Assembly (NCBI RefSeq): GCF_029892285.1
Contig: NZ_JARXVM010000010.1
Location: forward strand, 62,001-126,000
DNA from: Rhizobium sp. SG_E_25_P2
GTDB taxonomy: Bacteria; Pseudomonadota; Alphaproteobacteria; Rhizobiales; Rhizobiaceae
Length of the DNA stretch: 64,000 bases
Reading direction: 5' to 3'
Position numbers and translations under genes: made by a program. The notes beneath the pieces were generated by a model, which had not been told where the DNA came from, ran no database searches, and saw only the letters and a program-made list of their open reading frames with translations. This document shows positions 9,043-17,738 of this stretch, piece by piece; position 1 is the first letter of the stretch, and every line of letters starts with the position of its first letter.

Positions 9043-9438
9043 TCATGCTTTATGTTCGGAAGGCGCGAGATTTTCCTGGCTGAGTGCGGCGTCCGCCTGC
9101 ACAAAATGGTCTGGCTTCAGGGAACTGCGCACTGCGGCGATTGCTGCGGCGAGGACCGCAATGTCGTCACTGAAGCCGACGACCGCCAACAGATCGGGAA
9201 TAGCGTCGAATGGCAGGATGAAATAGGCCAGCGCCGCCAGCAGGATAGCCTTGACGCGCTTGGGCGTGGTTGGATCGATGGCGCAATAATAGCCCGCGAC
9301 GACGTCGCGCGCGAAAGGCAGTCGTGAAAACGCCTTTTTGAGCACGGGCCAAAAGCGCCTGCGCACATTGGCTTCACGCTTCTTGGTGTCCACCTCTTCT
9401 CCAGGCAGCAAGATTTCACCGATTTTGATGTCGTCCAT
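9043..9438 (-). CDS. YkvA/DUF1232 family protein
   Basis: A 131-residue protein. The central hydrophobic part (residues about 65-100, with AYFILPFDAIPDLLAVVGFSDD) is the DUF1232 signature, the family that includes Bacillus YkvA. One or two membrane-associated helices are likely. The function is not known. It lies about 50 bases downstream of the pterin dehydratase gene on the same strand and may share its transcript. The 227 bases between it and ialB hold nothing I can identify besides a short GCGCC/GGCGC hairpin. Confidence 0.8.
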   Translation of the reverse strand: MDDIKIGEILLPGEEVDTKKREANVRRRFWPVLKKAFSRLPFARDVVAGYYCAIDPTTPKRVKAILLAALAYFILPFDAIPDLLAVVGFSDDIAVLAAAIAAVRSSLKPDHFVQADAALSQENLAPSEHKA

Positions 9439-9489
9439 GGCAGATCCTCGACCCTTTCAACCGTTGATATGGGGGAGAAGTTCCACGGT

Positions 9490-9789
9490 TCAATGCCGTC
9501 CCTGAACCTTGTTCATGTAGCGCGCCAAATTGACGTCGAGTTCGGTCAGCCCCTTGGCGGAATGGGTCGTGAGGCTGACATCGACATTGCGATAGACATT
9601 GCTCCATTCCGGGTGATGATCAATTTTTTCGGCGTAAATGGCGCATTCGGCCATGAAACCGAAGGCGGAGGCGAAGTCGGCGAAGCGGAACCGCCTTGAT
9701 ATCGCATCCCCGGATTCCGACAGCGTCCAGCCGTCAAGTCCTTGTAGAGCTTGTTCGATCTCGCTAGGTGTAAGTCTATCACGAGCCAT
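9490..9789 (-). CDS. phhB: 4a-hydroxytetrahydrobiopterin dehydratase (PCD/DCoH family)
   Basis: A 99-residue protein with the active-site signature H58-H59-P60-E61-W62 and a further histidine at 76 (TTHSAKGLTELD), the catalytic residues of pterin-4a-carbinolamine dehydratase. The enzyme dehydrates the carbinolamine formed by pterin-dependent hydroxylases. No phenylalanine hydroxylase is in the window, and in many bacteria the family also serves molybdopterin metabolism, so the physiological role is open. It diverges from a LMW phosphatase gene with only 29 bases between the starts. Confidence 0.92.
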   Translation of the reverse strand: MARDRLTPSEIEQALQGLDGWTLSESGDAISRRFRFADFASAFGFMAECAIYAEKIDHHPEWSNVYRNVDVSLTTHSAKGLTELDVNLARYMNKVQGRH

Positions 9790-9818
9790 CTGTTGTCTCC
9801 TCAGCGCATCCAGAGATC

Positions 9819-10310
9819 ATGGACCATCGCAAGATCCTCTTTGTCTGTCTCGGCAATATTTGCCGTTCCCCGCTTGCGGAAGGCATTCTCCGGCATCAAG
9901 CCAATCTACGCGGCTTGTCCCGTCTTGTTGCAACCGATTCTGCCGGAACCGGCGGCTGGCATCAAGGCGAGGGCCCGGATAACCGCTCGATCGCCGTCGG
10001 GCGTAGGCATGGCGTCGACATTGCCAAACTCCGGGCGCGAAAGCTCAAGCCCGATGATTTCAACGGTTTCGACATGATCTTTGCCATGGACCGCGCCAAT
10101 CTGCGCGACATCGTCAGCGCCGCGCCGCATGATTCGAGCGCCGACATCCATCTGTTCATGGATTTCGTCAGCGGTGAACAACGAGACGTTCCCGATCCCT
10201 ATTACGGCGATGATCGCGACTTCCAAAACGTCTTCGACATGCTGGACGCAGGATGCGGCAAGCTACTCGATTTTCTCTATCCCGCGAGCAAGACCCGCGG
10301 GACCACTTGA
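9819..10310 (+). CDS. Low-molecular-weight protein tyrosine phosphatase
   Basis: A 163-residue cytosolic phosphatase. The catalytic loop C10-L-G-N-I-C15-R16-S17 fits C-x5-R-S, and the general acid loop D126-P127-Y-Y is present, so it should be active. C15 beside the nucleophile is the second cysteine used for redox protection in many family members. No bacterial tyrosine kinase or capsule cluster is adjacent, so the substrate is unknown. It is convergent with thpR, with 7 bases between the stop codons. Confidence 0.93.
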   Translation: MDHRKILFVCLGNICRSPLAEGILRHQANLRGLSRLVATDSAGTGGWHQGEGPDNRSIAVGRRHGVDIAKLRARKLKPDDFNGFDMIFAMDRANLRDIVSAAPHDSSADIHLFMDFVSGEQRDVPDPYYGDDRDFQNVFDMLDAGCGKLLDFLYPASKTRGTT

Positions 10311-10317
10311 CCCTGCC

Positions 10318-10896
10318 TTAGGGTCTGATCTCCAGCGTAGCCCCTGGCGCTTTCTGCCGGGGAATGTCGAGCGGGTAGGCCTCTTCGACCACATAAGGCC
10401 CGCCGCCGACCGAATCGCGCGAGGACATCACGACGAAACGGGTGACGGTGAACGGCCCGGCGGAGAAATTGCCGCGCCCGTTCATGTAGTGGACGACATC
10501 GTCGACCCGTGCGTTCTTCAGCCGCGCCAGCGTGACATGCGGCGTGAATTTACGCGGTTCGGGCGCAAGCCCGATCCTTTGGCACACGCGCTCGATATCG
10601 GCCTGCAAGGCGTTCAGCGCGGCGCACGGCTGCACGCCGGCCCAGATGCTATGAGGTTTTTTGGAGCCGAACAGTCCGGCGCCGACCAGCGACAAATCGA
10701 ACTGGGTGCGTTGAACACGATCCAGACCGTTGACGAGTTCGTCGGCGGTTCTGTGATCGACATCGCCGATGAAGCGCAGGGTGATATGAAAATTCTCCCT
10801 GTCGATCCAGCGTGCTCCTGGAAGTCCACCCCGCAATAGCGACAGACTCAACGCTGCGCTTTGCGGGATTTCGAGGGCGGTGAACAATCTCGGCAT
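10318..10896 (-). CDS. thpR: RNA 2',3'-cyclic phosphodiesterase (ThpR/LigT family)
   Basis: A 192-residue 2H phosphoesterase with both H-x-T-x motifs, H37-I-T-L and H120-V-T-L. The start is placed at ATG 10896 because GAGGAGC lies just upstream and the protein then opens with MPRLFTALEIP as usual for the family; an upstream in-frame ATG at 10956 would add 20 unrelated residues. The family hydrolyses 2',3'-cyclic phosphates at RNA ends. Stands alone, with 98 bases to the tesA stop. Confidence 0.92.
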   Translation of the reverse strand: MPRLFTALEIPQSAALSLSLLRGGLPGARWIDRENFHITLRFIGDVDHRTADELVNGLDRVQRTQFDLSLVGAGLFGSKKPHSIWAGVQPCAALNALQADIERVCQRIGLAPEPRKFTPHVTLARLKNARVDDVVHYMNGRGNFSAGPFTVTRFVVMSSRDSVGGGPYVVEEAYPLDIPRQKAPGATLEIRP

Positions 10897-10994
10897 GACG
10901 AGCTCCTCGATTCGCTTCTCTGACACCAGCGAATCATTAATTGGCCGCCAGCGCAATTAATGTTTTTCCGCTTATCCCGCAGCGCATAAAAATT

Positions 10995-11642
10995 TCACGA
11001 TCCGAGGCTTTTGAGAAACGCTTCTCCAATGGCAAGAAACTTGTCCGCCATCACTTCGGTTCCCTTGGCGTTGGGATGCATCCGATCTTCGAGCTGCAAC
11101 GCGGAATTGAGCGCGACGCCATCGAGCACGAAGGGGTAAAGGGCCACGTTATATTTTTTGGCCAGCTCCGGAAAAATGGGATTGAAGGCGGCGGCGAATT
11201 CCTGGCCGAGATTAGGCGGCGCCAGCATGCCCATCATCACAACAGGAATGTCGCGCTCCTTGAGGCGCGCAAGAATAGCGTCGAGATTCTTGCGGGTTTC
11301 CGCAGGCGGCAAACCGCGCAGCGCGTCGTTTGCGCCGAGTTCGAGGATCACCCCGTCGGTCCCGTCCGGTATGGACCAATCCAGCCTGGCGAGGCCGTCG
11401 GCCGTGGTGTCGCCCGAGACGCCGGCATTGGCGATCGTAACGTCAAACCCTTTCTCCCGCAGTCTTTTTTCCAGTCGAGCCGGAAAAGCCTCATCGGGCG
11501 GCAACTGGTAGCCCGCCATCAGAGAATCCCCCAAGCCGACCAGATTGATCGGTTCAGCTCGCGCTGTCGTAGTTATTCCCAAGGATATGGCGGAGAGCGC
11601 GACGAGAGATAACAAAGTCTTGAACGCGGCTTTAAATATCAT
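10995..11642 (-). CDS. tesA: Periplasmic GDSL arylesterase/thioesterase (TesA-like)
   Basis: A 215-residue SGNH hydrolase with an N-terminal signal peptide (residues about 1-29, ending ARA). The blocks are present: G-D-S40-L nucleophile, G103-A-N105-D, and D186-x2-H189, spaced as in E. coli TesA. The start at 11642 is chosen for its GGAGACGAG ribosome site; an ATG at 11663 adds seven residues. It diverges from a YbbA/YbbP-type ABC pair, the same neighbourhood as tesA-ybbA-ybbP in E. coli. The native substrate is unclear. Confidence 0.9.
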   Translation of the reverse strand: MIFKAAFKTLLSLVALSAISLGITTTARAEPINLVGLGDSLMAGYQLPPDEAFPARLEKRLREKGFDVTIANAGVSGDTTADGLARLDWSIPDGTDGVILELGANDALRGLPPAETRKNLDAILARLKERDIPVVMMGMLAPPNLGQEFAAAFNPIFPELAKKYNVALYPFVLDGVALNSALQLEDRMHPNAKGTEVMADKFLAIGEAFLKSLGS

Positions 11643-11717
11643 CACTCGTCTCCTACCTTGCAATGCGGAAAAAGAGGCGGTTCACGCCTCGTGAAAAAGA
11701 TATAGGACCGGCGCCCC

Positions 11718-12398
11718 GTGGTTGAAACCATCATCGAGCTGAAAAACGCGGATTTGACCTTAGGGGAGGGAGCGAGCGCGGTGCATGTGCTGAAGGATCT
11801 CAGCATCAGGATCGAAGCGGGCACGTCGAATGGCGTTACCGGTCCTTCCGGCTCCGGCAAGTCGACGCTGCTGATGGTGCTGGCCGGGCTCGAAAGCCTC
11901 GACGCCGGCGAGTTGATCATCGCCGGGGAAACGCTGCACAAGGCCAGCGAAGATCGCCTGGCCGCTTTTCGCGGCCGCAATATCGGCATCGTTTTCCAGT
12001 CCTTCCATCTCATTCCCAATATGACCGCGATCGAGAATGTCGCAGTGCCTCTCGAACTCGCCGGCAGCCGCGACGCTTTCGCGATCGCCCAGCGCGAACT
12101 GGAAGCGGTTGGGCTTGGCGCGCGTCTTCACCATTATCCGGGTCAGCTGTCGGGCGGCGAGCAGCAGCGCGTGGCCATAGCGCGAGCGCTCGCCCCTTCG
12201 CCGAAACTGCTGATCGCTGATGAGCCGACCGGCAATCTCGACGTGGAGACCGGGCGGCAGATCGCCGACCTGCTGTTCGCCAAGCAAGCGGAGCGCGGCA
12301 TGACGCTCTTGTTGGTCACGCATGACCCGTCGCTGGCGGCCCGATGCCAGCGGCAGATTCGCATCCGCTCCGGCCAGATCCTGGATCAGGCCGCATGA
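11718..12398 (+). CDS. ybbA: ABC transporter ATP-binding protein, YbbA/LolD type
   Basis: A 226-residue ATPase of the MacB/LolD/YbbA group. Walker A is GPSGSGKS, the signature LSGGEQQR, Walker B LLIADEPTG, and the H-loop VTHDP. The start is a GTG at 11718 with a weak AGG about 11 bases upstream. It overlaps the permease gene by ATGA, so the two are co-translated. With the divergent tesA gene this matches the conserved ybbA-ybbP-tesA arrangement, whose export substrate is not established. Confidence 0.92.
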   Translation: MVETIIELKNADLTLGEGASAVHVLKDLSIRIEAGTSNGVTGPSGSGKSTLLMVLAGLESLDAGELIIAGETLHKASEDRLAAFRGRNIGIVFQSFHLIPNMTAIENVAVPLELAGSRDAFAIAQRELEAVGLGARLHHYPGQLSGGEQQRVAIARALAPSPKLLIADEPTGNLDVETGRQIADLLFAKQAERGMTLLLVTHDPSLAARCQRQIRIRSGQILDQAA

Positions 12399-14950
12399 GG
12401 GGCATGGGATCGCTTCTTAAGGACTGGGCGCTCGCCTGGCGTTTCGCCATTCGTGAAATGCGCGGCGGGCTCCAGGGCTTCCGGATCTTCATCCTCTGCA
12501 TTCTCCTGGGCACAGCTGCCATCGCCGGCGTCAATTCCGTCGCTGCCTCGATGTCGGAGGCGCTTGAGGGACGCGGACGCGAAATTCTCGCCGGCGACAT
12601 CCGCTTCGAGCTCAAGCAACGCGAGGCCAACACGGCGGAACGCGCCTATCTCGATGGCCTTGGCCAGGTCGCCGTCGCCTCCAATATGCGCTCAATGGTG
12701 CGCAGCGAGGACAAGGCGCGGCAGACGCTATCAGAACTCAAGGCCATCGACGGGCTCTATCCGCTCTATGGCAAATTCGTCGCCGATCCCGACCGGCCGC
12801 TCAGTGATTTGCTCGCGCAGCGCGACGGCGTTTATGGCGCGCTGGCCCAACCGATGCTGCTCGATCGGCTCGGCGGCAAGATCGGCGACAGGGTATTGAT
12901 CGGCGACATGACCGTGGAGATCCGCGGGCGAATCGTATCCGAGCCGGATCAGTTGTCGGATGGATTCGCGCTGGCGCCGCGGCTGCTCATTGCCCGAGAG
13001 GCGCTGGCGAAAAGCGGTCTGATGCAGACCGGCAGCCTTGTTGACAACAATTACCGCGTAAAACTGCTGGACGGCGCGCGGCGGGTCGGTGAAATCCGGC
13101 GCGAGGCGCAGGCGAAGTTTCCCGAGGCCGGCTGGGCGATCCGCGGCGCAGGCAATGCCGCGCCCGCTCTGTCCAACAATATCGAGCGCTTTTCCGAATT
13201 CCTGACGCTGGTTGGCCTTGCGGCGCTCGCCGCCGGCGGTGTCGGCGTCGCCAACGCCGTCACCGCCTATCTCGACGCCAAGCGCGGCGTGATCGCCTGT
13301 TTCAAGAGCCTGGGCGCGCCGGGGCGGTTGATCGTGATGGTCTATCTGATCCAGATCCTGGTGATCGCGACACTCGCCATTGTCGGCGGGTTGGCGGTCG
13401 GGGCAGCGATCACGCCCGTGGCCGGATATTTTCTCAGGGACTATATGCCCGTTCCCGAGGGGGTGACGTTCTATCCCCGCGCGCTGGGCCTCGCCGGTTT
13501 GTTCGGTCTGTTGATCACGCTGGCCTTCTCCGTGCTGCCGCTCGGCCGTAGCCGTCTGGTGCGGGCGACGGAACTGTTTCGCAGCCAGAGCGATACCGGC
13601 TGGCGGCGCGTGCCTGCGCGCTATTACATCTCCACGGGCCTTGTGTTTCTCGCGGTCGCGGCGCTTGCGGTGTTTTCCGCGGAGCAGCGATTCCTTGCTT
13701 TCGTCTTCGTGGCCTCAACTGCCGGCGCATTTCTCGTGTTGCGGCTCGTTGCCTACGGTGTTGCTGCCCTCGCCCGCCGTGTGCGCAAGGTTCATTCGCC
13801 GGCGCTCCGGCTGGCGATCGGCAATATTCACCGCCCCGGAGCATTGACGGGCTCGGTGATCCTGTCGCTCGGGCTCGGCCTGACGTTGCTGTCGGCGCTC
13901 GCGCTGATCGAAGGCAATCTGCGCGGCAGCATGGCCGGCGCGATGGCGGAGAAAGCGCCGAATTTCTTCTTCATCGACATCCAGAACCGCGATATCGACG
14001 GCTTCAAGAGCGTGGTGAAAACGGCCGCCCCGGGTGGCGACGTGCGGAGCGTGCCGATGTTGCGCGGCCGCATTCTCGCCTTCAACGGCGAAGACGTGCA
14101 GAAGCGCAATGTGCCCCAAGAGGCGCGCTGGGTGCTGCAGGGCGACCGCGGCATCACCTATGCCGAAACTGTGCCGGAAAATTCCCGGGTCGAAGAGGGA
14201 GCCTGGTGGGGCAAGGACTATAGCGGCGAACCGCTGGTGTCCTTCGCCAGCGAAGAGGGTCATCAACTCGGCCTGAAGATCGGCGACACCGTCACCGTCA
14301 ATGTGCTGGGCCGCAACATCACCGCCAGGATCGCCAATTTCCGGGCGGTGGAATGGCGCTCCATGTCGATCAATTTCGTCATGGTCTTTTCGCCCAACAC
14401 CTTCAAGGGCGCGCCGCATGCCTGGCTGGCGACCTTGACCGACCATGCCGCCACGCCCGCTCTTGAGCAGGCGGTGATGCGCTCGGTGACCAACGCCTAT
14501 CCCGGCATCACCTCGATCCGCGTCAAGGATGCGCTGGATATCGCCTCCGATCTCGTCGGCCAGTTGGCCACCGCCGTGCGCGCGGCCGCCTCCATCGCAC
14601 TGGTCGTCTCCGTGCTGGTGCTGTCCGGCGCGATCGCCGCCGGCAATCGGGCGCGCATCCATGACGCGGTGGTGCTGAAGACGCTCGGCGCCAGGCGCTC
14701 GATGCTGATGCGCGCCTATTTCTACGAATATGCGCTGCTCGGCCTGTCGGCGTCAGTGTTTGCGCTTGCTGCGGCCTCCGCGGCATCCTGGTATGTGGTG
14801 ACGGAGATCATGGAATTGCCGTTCCGCTTCCTGCCAGGTGCGGCGCTCTGGACACTGGCGGTGGCGCTTGTGGTGACGGCGGGAACCGGATTTCTCGGCA
14901 CCTGGCGTGTTCTCGGACAAAAGGCTGCGCCGGTTCTGCGCGAGCTCTGA
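12395..14950 (+). CDS. ybbP: FtsX-like ABC transporter permease, YbbP type
   Basis: An 851-residue inner-membrane permease with two MacB/FtsX-like halves. A first transmembrane helix (about residues 28-45, IFILCILLGTAAIAGV) precedes a large periplasmic domain. Helices follow around residues 265-410, then a second extracytoplasmic domain, and a final group of three helices in the last 130 residues. The start ATG 12395 forms an ATGA overlap with the ATPase gene. The large periplasmic domains suggest mechanical work on envelope lipids or proteins, as in MacB and LolCDE, rather than classical uptake. Confidence 0.9.
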   Translation: MRGMGSLLKDWALAWRFAIREMRGGLQGFRIFILCILLGTAAIAGVNSVAASMSEALEGRGREILAGDIRFELKQREANTAERAYLDGLGQVAVASNMRSMVRSEDKARQTLSELKAIDGLYPLYGKFVADPDRPLSDLLAQRDGVYGALAQPMLLDRLGGKIGDRVLIGDMTVEIRGRIVSEPDQLSDGFALAPRLLIAREALAKSGLMQTGSLVDNNYRVKLLDGARRVGEIRREAQAKFPEAGWAIRGAGNAAPALSNNIERFSEFLTLVGLAALAAGGVGVANAVTAYLDAKRGVIACFKSLGAPGRLIVMVYLIQILVIATLAIVGGLAVGAAITPVAGYFLRDYMPVPEGVTFYPRALGLAGLFGLLITLAFSVLPLGRSRLVRATELFRSQSDTGWRRVPARYYISTGLVFLAVAALAVFSAEQRFLAFVFVASTAGAFLVLRLVAYGVAALARRVRKVHSPALRLAIGNIHRPGALTGSVILSLGLGLTLLSALALIEGNLRGSMAGAMAEKAPNFFFIDIQNRDIDGFKSVVKTAAPGGDVRSVPMLRGRILAFNGEDVQKRNVPQEARWVLQGDRGITYAETVPENSRVEEGAWWGKDYSGEPLVSFASEEGHQLGLKIGDTVTVNVLGRNITARIANFRAVEWRSMSINFVMVFSPNTFKGAPHAWLATLTDHAATPALEQAVMRSVTNAYPGITSIRVKDALDIASDLVGQLATAVRAAASIALVVSVLVLSGAIAAGNRARIHDAVVLKTLGARRSMLMRAYFYEYALLGLSASVFALAAASAASWYVVTEIMELPFRFLPGAALWTLAVALVVTAGTGFLGTWRVLGQKAAPVLREL

Positions 14951-15034
14951 TGGGTTTTCCGCCGCGTCTTCGGCCCGGTCTTTACCATGGGTTGAAGAAG
15001 CTTGCGCATTTGTCATGCATTCGGGCTTGCCAGC

Positions 15035-15150
15035 GGAAGCGGGGGGTCCCATATTCAGGCCATGCTTGCTGGAGCTCCGCGAGCTGCGCCGTCGATCCTT
15101 CTCACGGGGGTTCCGATCAGGCGGATCAACATCGGAGCTTTGTTAGAGGA
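15035..15150 (+). ncRNA. Candidate ybhL leader RNA (cis-regulatory motif)
   Basis: The roughly 200-base region before the Bax-inhibitor-1 (YbhL) gene is rich in potential pairing. Examples are CAGCGGA near 15039 with TCCGC/CTG near 15076, and TCCGAT at 15112-15117 with ATCGGA at 15131-15136. A structured ybhL leader motif is known from alphaproteobacteria at this position. I infer identity from context and structure only; the consensus was not checked and the boundaries are approximate. Confidence 0.4.
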
Positions 15151-15154
15151 AACC

Positions 15155-15901
15155 ATGGCTGACTTGAGAGACTTTCAAACCCGAATGAGCAATCCCGCCG
15201 CCGCGCGCGCGGATGCCGATATCGACCAGGGTCTGCGCTCTTACATGCTCCGCGTCTATAATCTGATGGCGCTGGGCGTGGCGCTGACGGCGGTCGTGGC
15301 CTACGCCTTCTCCGCAATGGCGGTGTCGGGCGGACAGCTGACCGCTTTCGGTCAGGCGATTTACATGAGCCCGCTGAAATATGTGGTGATGTTCGCACCG
15401 CTGGCTCTGGTGTTCTTCCTGTCCTTCAGGATTGACCGGATGAGCCTGGCGTCGGCGCAGATGACTTTCTGGGCCTATGCCGCGCTGGTCGGCGCCTCGC
15501 TGTCGTCGATCTTCCTCGTCTATACAGACGCCTCGATCGTGCAGACTTTCGCGGTGACCGCCGCCACGTTCGGCGCGCTCTCGCTTTACGGCTACACCAC
15601 CAAGCGCAGCCTGTCGGGCATGGGCTCGTTCCTGATGATGGGCCTGTTCGGCCTGATCATCGCCTCGCTGGTCAATCTTTTCCTGCAGTCATCGGCGCTT
15701 GATTTCGCCGTCTCGGTGATCGGCGTGCTGGTGTTCGCCGGCCTGACCGCCTGGGACACGCAGCGGATCAAGGAAATGTACTGGGAGGCCGATGGCGTCG
15801 AAGTGGCTGGCAAGAAGGCCGTCATGGGCGCGCTCAGCCTCTACATGGACTTCATCAATCTCTTCCTTTTCATGTTGCGCTTCCTGGGCAACCGCGAGTA
15901 A
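15155..15901 (+). CDS. ybhL: Bax inhibitor-1/YbhL-YccA family membrane protein
   Basis: A 248-residue protein with seven hydrophobic segments and the BI-1 family end G-V-L-V-F-A-G-L-T-A-W-D-T-Q, followed by ALSLYMDFINLFLFMLRFLG. The start is ATG 15155, preceded by AGAGGA; an upstream open frame to 15002 reads through the structured leader and is not protein-like. Bacterial homologues are proposed pH-sensitive calcium-leak channels or protease-interacting factors; the role here is unknown. Followed by a strong terminator, so it forms a single-gene unit behind its leader. Confidence 0.93.
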   Translation: MADLRDFQTRMSNPAAARADADIDQGLRSYMLRVYNLMALGVALTAVVAYAFSAMAVSGGQLTAFGQAIYMSPLKYVVMFAPLALVFFLSFRIDRMSLASAQMTFWAYAALVGASLSSIFLVYTDASIVQTFAVTAATFGALSLYGYTTKRSLSGMGSFLMMGLFGLIIASLVNLFLQSSALDFAVSVIGVLVFAGLTAWDTQRIKEMYWEADGVEVAGKKAVMGALSLYMDFINLFLFMLRFLGNRE

Positions 15902-15926
15902 GACCTCGGGACGTCATGACCATCGA

Positions 15927-15953
15927 AGGGCGGCAGTCATGCCGCCCTTTTTT
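15927..15953 (+). terminator. Rho-independent terminator of the YbhL gene
   Basis: A perfect 9-pair stem (AGGGCGGCA with TGCCGCCCT) and a GTCA loop are followed by TTTTT, 25 bases after the stop codon. Confidence 0.9.
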
Positions 15954-15967
15954 AATGCGAGGCAGCC

Positions 15968-16516
15968 ATGAAAATCAGCCTGCGCGACGCCACCGTCGCC
16001 GATATTCCCGCCATCACCGCGATTTATCGCGAATCGGTGCTCAACGGCATCGGCACCTATGAACTTGAGCCGCCCAGCGAAGCCGAAATGCTGACGCGCT
16101 TCGAAACGGTCATCGGCCAGAATTTCCCCTATATCGTCGCGGTCAATGAGGCTGGCAATGTCGTGGGCTACGCCTATGGTTCGGCTTTCCGCACCCGGCC
16201 TGCCTATCGCTATCTCGTCGAGGATTCGATCTATGTCGCTGCCGATGGCCGCGGCCTCGGCGTTGGCTCCACACTGCTCGACGCGCTGATGAGCCGCTGC
16301 GCCGAGCTTGGCCTGCGTCAGATGATCGCCGTGATCGGCGGCGGCAATCCCGCTTCGGTGGCGCTGCATGAAAAAGCCGGCTTCAAGCATATCGGTCGCA
16401 TGCCGGCGTCCGGCTTCAAGTTCGGCCAATGGGTCGATACGGTGCTGATGCAACTGGAACTCGGCGAAGGCGCGATCACGCTTCCCTCGACCGAGCCTGA
16501 CCTGCGCCGGCCCTGA
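15968..16516 (+). CDS. GNAT N-acetyltransferase, phosphinothricin/methionine-sulfone type
   Basis: A 182-residue GNAT protein resembling the PAT/MddA group that acetylates phosphinothricin-like compounds and methionine derivatives. Diagnostic segments are LRDATVADIPAITAIYRESV near the start, YLVEDSIYV, the acetyl-CoA loop G-R-G-L-G-V-G (residues about 97-103), and NPASVALHEKAGFKHIGRM. GAGG lies about 9 bases before the ATG. In organisms with no history of herbicide use such enzymes are thought to detoxify amino-acid analogues. It is convergent with the DUF1737 gene. Confidence 0.88.
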   Translation: MKISLRDATVADIPAITAIYRESVLNGIGTYELEPPSEAEMLTRFETVIGQNFPYIVAVNEAGNVVGYAYGSAFRTRPAYRYLVEDSIYVAADGRGLGVGSTLLDALMSRCAELGLRQMIAVIGGGNPASVALHEKAGFKHIGRMPASGFKFGQWVDTVLMQLELGEGAITLPSTEPDLRRP

Positions 16517-16523
16517 TCCTGGC

Positions 16524-16730
16524 TTACTGTTCCGAAAGCTTGATGTCCGGGTGATAGTCCTTGCCCGGAACATCCTTCACCACCGCCTGTCCGGCCATCA
16601 TCTGGCCGGTCGCGCTGTTGAAAGTGAGCGACGGCGCGCCGTGCAGGTCCCAGCCCTTGTTGAGCGCGTCGGTGACGCGGTGGCAGAAGGAAGAGTCGTC
16701 GGGACCGGTGAGGAAACGATAGACTTTCAA
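16524..16730 (-). CDS. DUF1737 small protein
   Basis: A 68-residue protein (MKVYRFLTGPDDSSFCHRVT at the N-terminus, then L-N-K-G-W-D-L-H-G) matching the DUF1737 family of short soluble proteins of unknown function. It uses a TTG start that overlaps the stop of the CitE-like gene as TTGA, so its translation is probably coupled to that lyase. The overlap suggests a shared role, but none is known. Confidence 0.8.
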   Translation of the reverse strand: MKVYRFLTGPDDSSFCHRVTDALNKGWDLHGAPSLTFNSATGQMMAGQAVVKDVPGKDYHPDIKLSEQ

Positions 16731-17623
16731 GGATCTCTCCGTGCGATGAGGTCTGCCCGCGCCTTCAGCGCCAGGGCCTGTTCGTAGTGAAGCCGTTCGA
16801 CCATGCGGCCGCCGATGTCAAGCGCATTGAGCTGATCGGCGCCCGGCGCGCTGAACCCGGCGATGATCTCTTCCGCTTCAGCGATTTCCACAGGCGAGGG
16901 GCGATAGCGGCTATTGGCGGCCGGGATCTGTGCCGGGTGGATCAGCATCTTGCCGTCAAAGCCCATGGCCCGTCCCGTCGCGCATTCCCTGTCGAAACGT
17001 TCGAGGTCGCGGAACTCGTTGCACACAGCGTCGATCACCCTCAAGCCATAGGCGCGGCCCGCCAGCACCACCTGCATCAGCCAGGGTGTGACGAAGGTCC
17101 GGTCGAGATCGGGCAGCACGCCGGTGTCCTTGCGCAGATCGTTAAGGCCGACCACAAGCGCATCCAGCCTGCCGCCTGCGGTGCGGCCCGTCTCTGCGAT
17201 TGCGCCGGCGTTGAGGATCGACAACGGCGTCTCCATCATCGCCCAGATGCGGATCGTCTCGGCAGCGTCATTGTCGGAGAGATGGGCCACGACGTCGAGG
17301 ATGTCGGATGGCGAGCGCACTTTCGGGATCAGAACTGCGTCAGGGCTGGTCTCCAGCACAAGCGCGAGATCCTTCTCCGCATGGCGCGAAGCGACGTCGT
17401 TAATGCGGATAATCCGTTCGACCCCGTCGATCGGCGGGGCCTCGAAGAAGGCGCGGATCTTGTCGCGCGCAGCGTCCTTCTCGCTATCGGCCACCGCGTC
17501 TTCGAGGTCGAGAATCACCCCGTCCATGGCGAGCGACGGCAATTTGGCGATGGCGCGCTCGTTGGAGCCGGGTAGGCAGAGAAGCGAGCGGGAGGGCCGT
17601 GGGGGGCGAAAAACCTGTGTCAT
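16727..17623 (-). CDS. CitE-like CoA ester lyase (HpcH/HpaI aldolase family)
   Basis: A 298-residue TIM-barrel lyase of the citrate lyase beta/malyl-CoA lyase group. Visible family features are RSLLCLPGSNERAIAK, the metal-binding D-L-E-D-A-V, and MGFDGKMLIHPAQI. Members cleave or form beta-hydroxyacyl-CoA esters such as malyl-CoA, or hydrolyse malyl-CoA; sequence alone does not decide which, and no citrate lyase alpha or gamma subunit is present. The gene overlaps the downstream DUF1737 gene by four bases. Confidence 0.85.
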   Translation of the reverse strand: MTQVFRPPRPSRSLLCLPGSNERAIAKLPSLAMDGVILDLEDAVADSEKDAARDKIRAFFEAPPIDGVERIIRINDVASRHAEKDLALVLETSPDAVLIPKVRSPSDILDVVAHLSDNDAAETIRIWAMMETPLSILNAGAIAETGRTAGGRLDALVVGLNDLRKDTGVLPDLDRTFVTPWLMQVVLAGRAYGLRVIDAVCNEFRDLERFDRECATGRAMGFDGKMLIHPAQIPAANSRYRPSPVEIAEAEEIIAGFSAPGADQLNALDIGGRMVERLHYEQALALKARADLIARRDP

Positions 17624-17738
17624 CTGACGGTTATGGCCAATCGATCATCTCCGATCAAGAATAACTGGAAACCATGCGACGCTCTGACCCTTGCAAAAGG
17701 CGGCTTTCTCGCCCACATTAAATCGCGAAGGAGTGGTG

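Noticed and set aside
10277-10301. Hairpin TCCCGCG/CGCGGGA at the end of the LMW phosphatase gene
   Set aside because: Lies within coding sequence and has no T tract on either strand; not enough to call a terminator.
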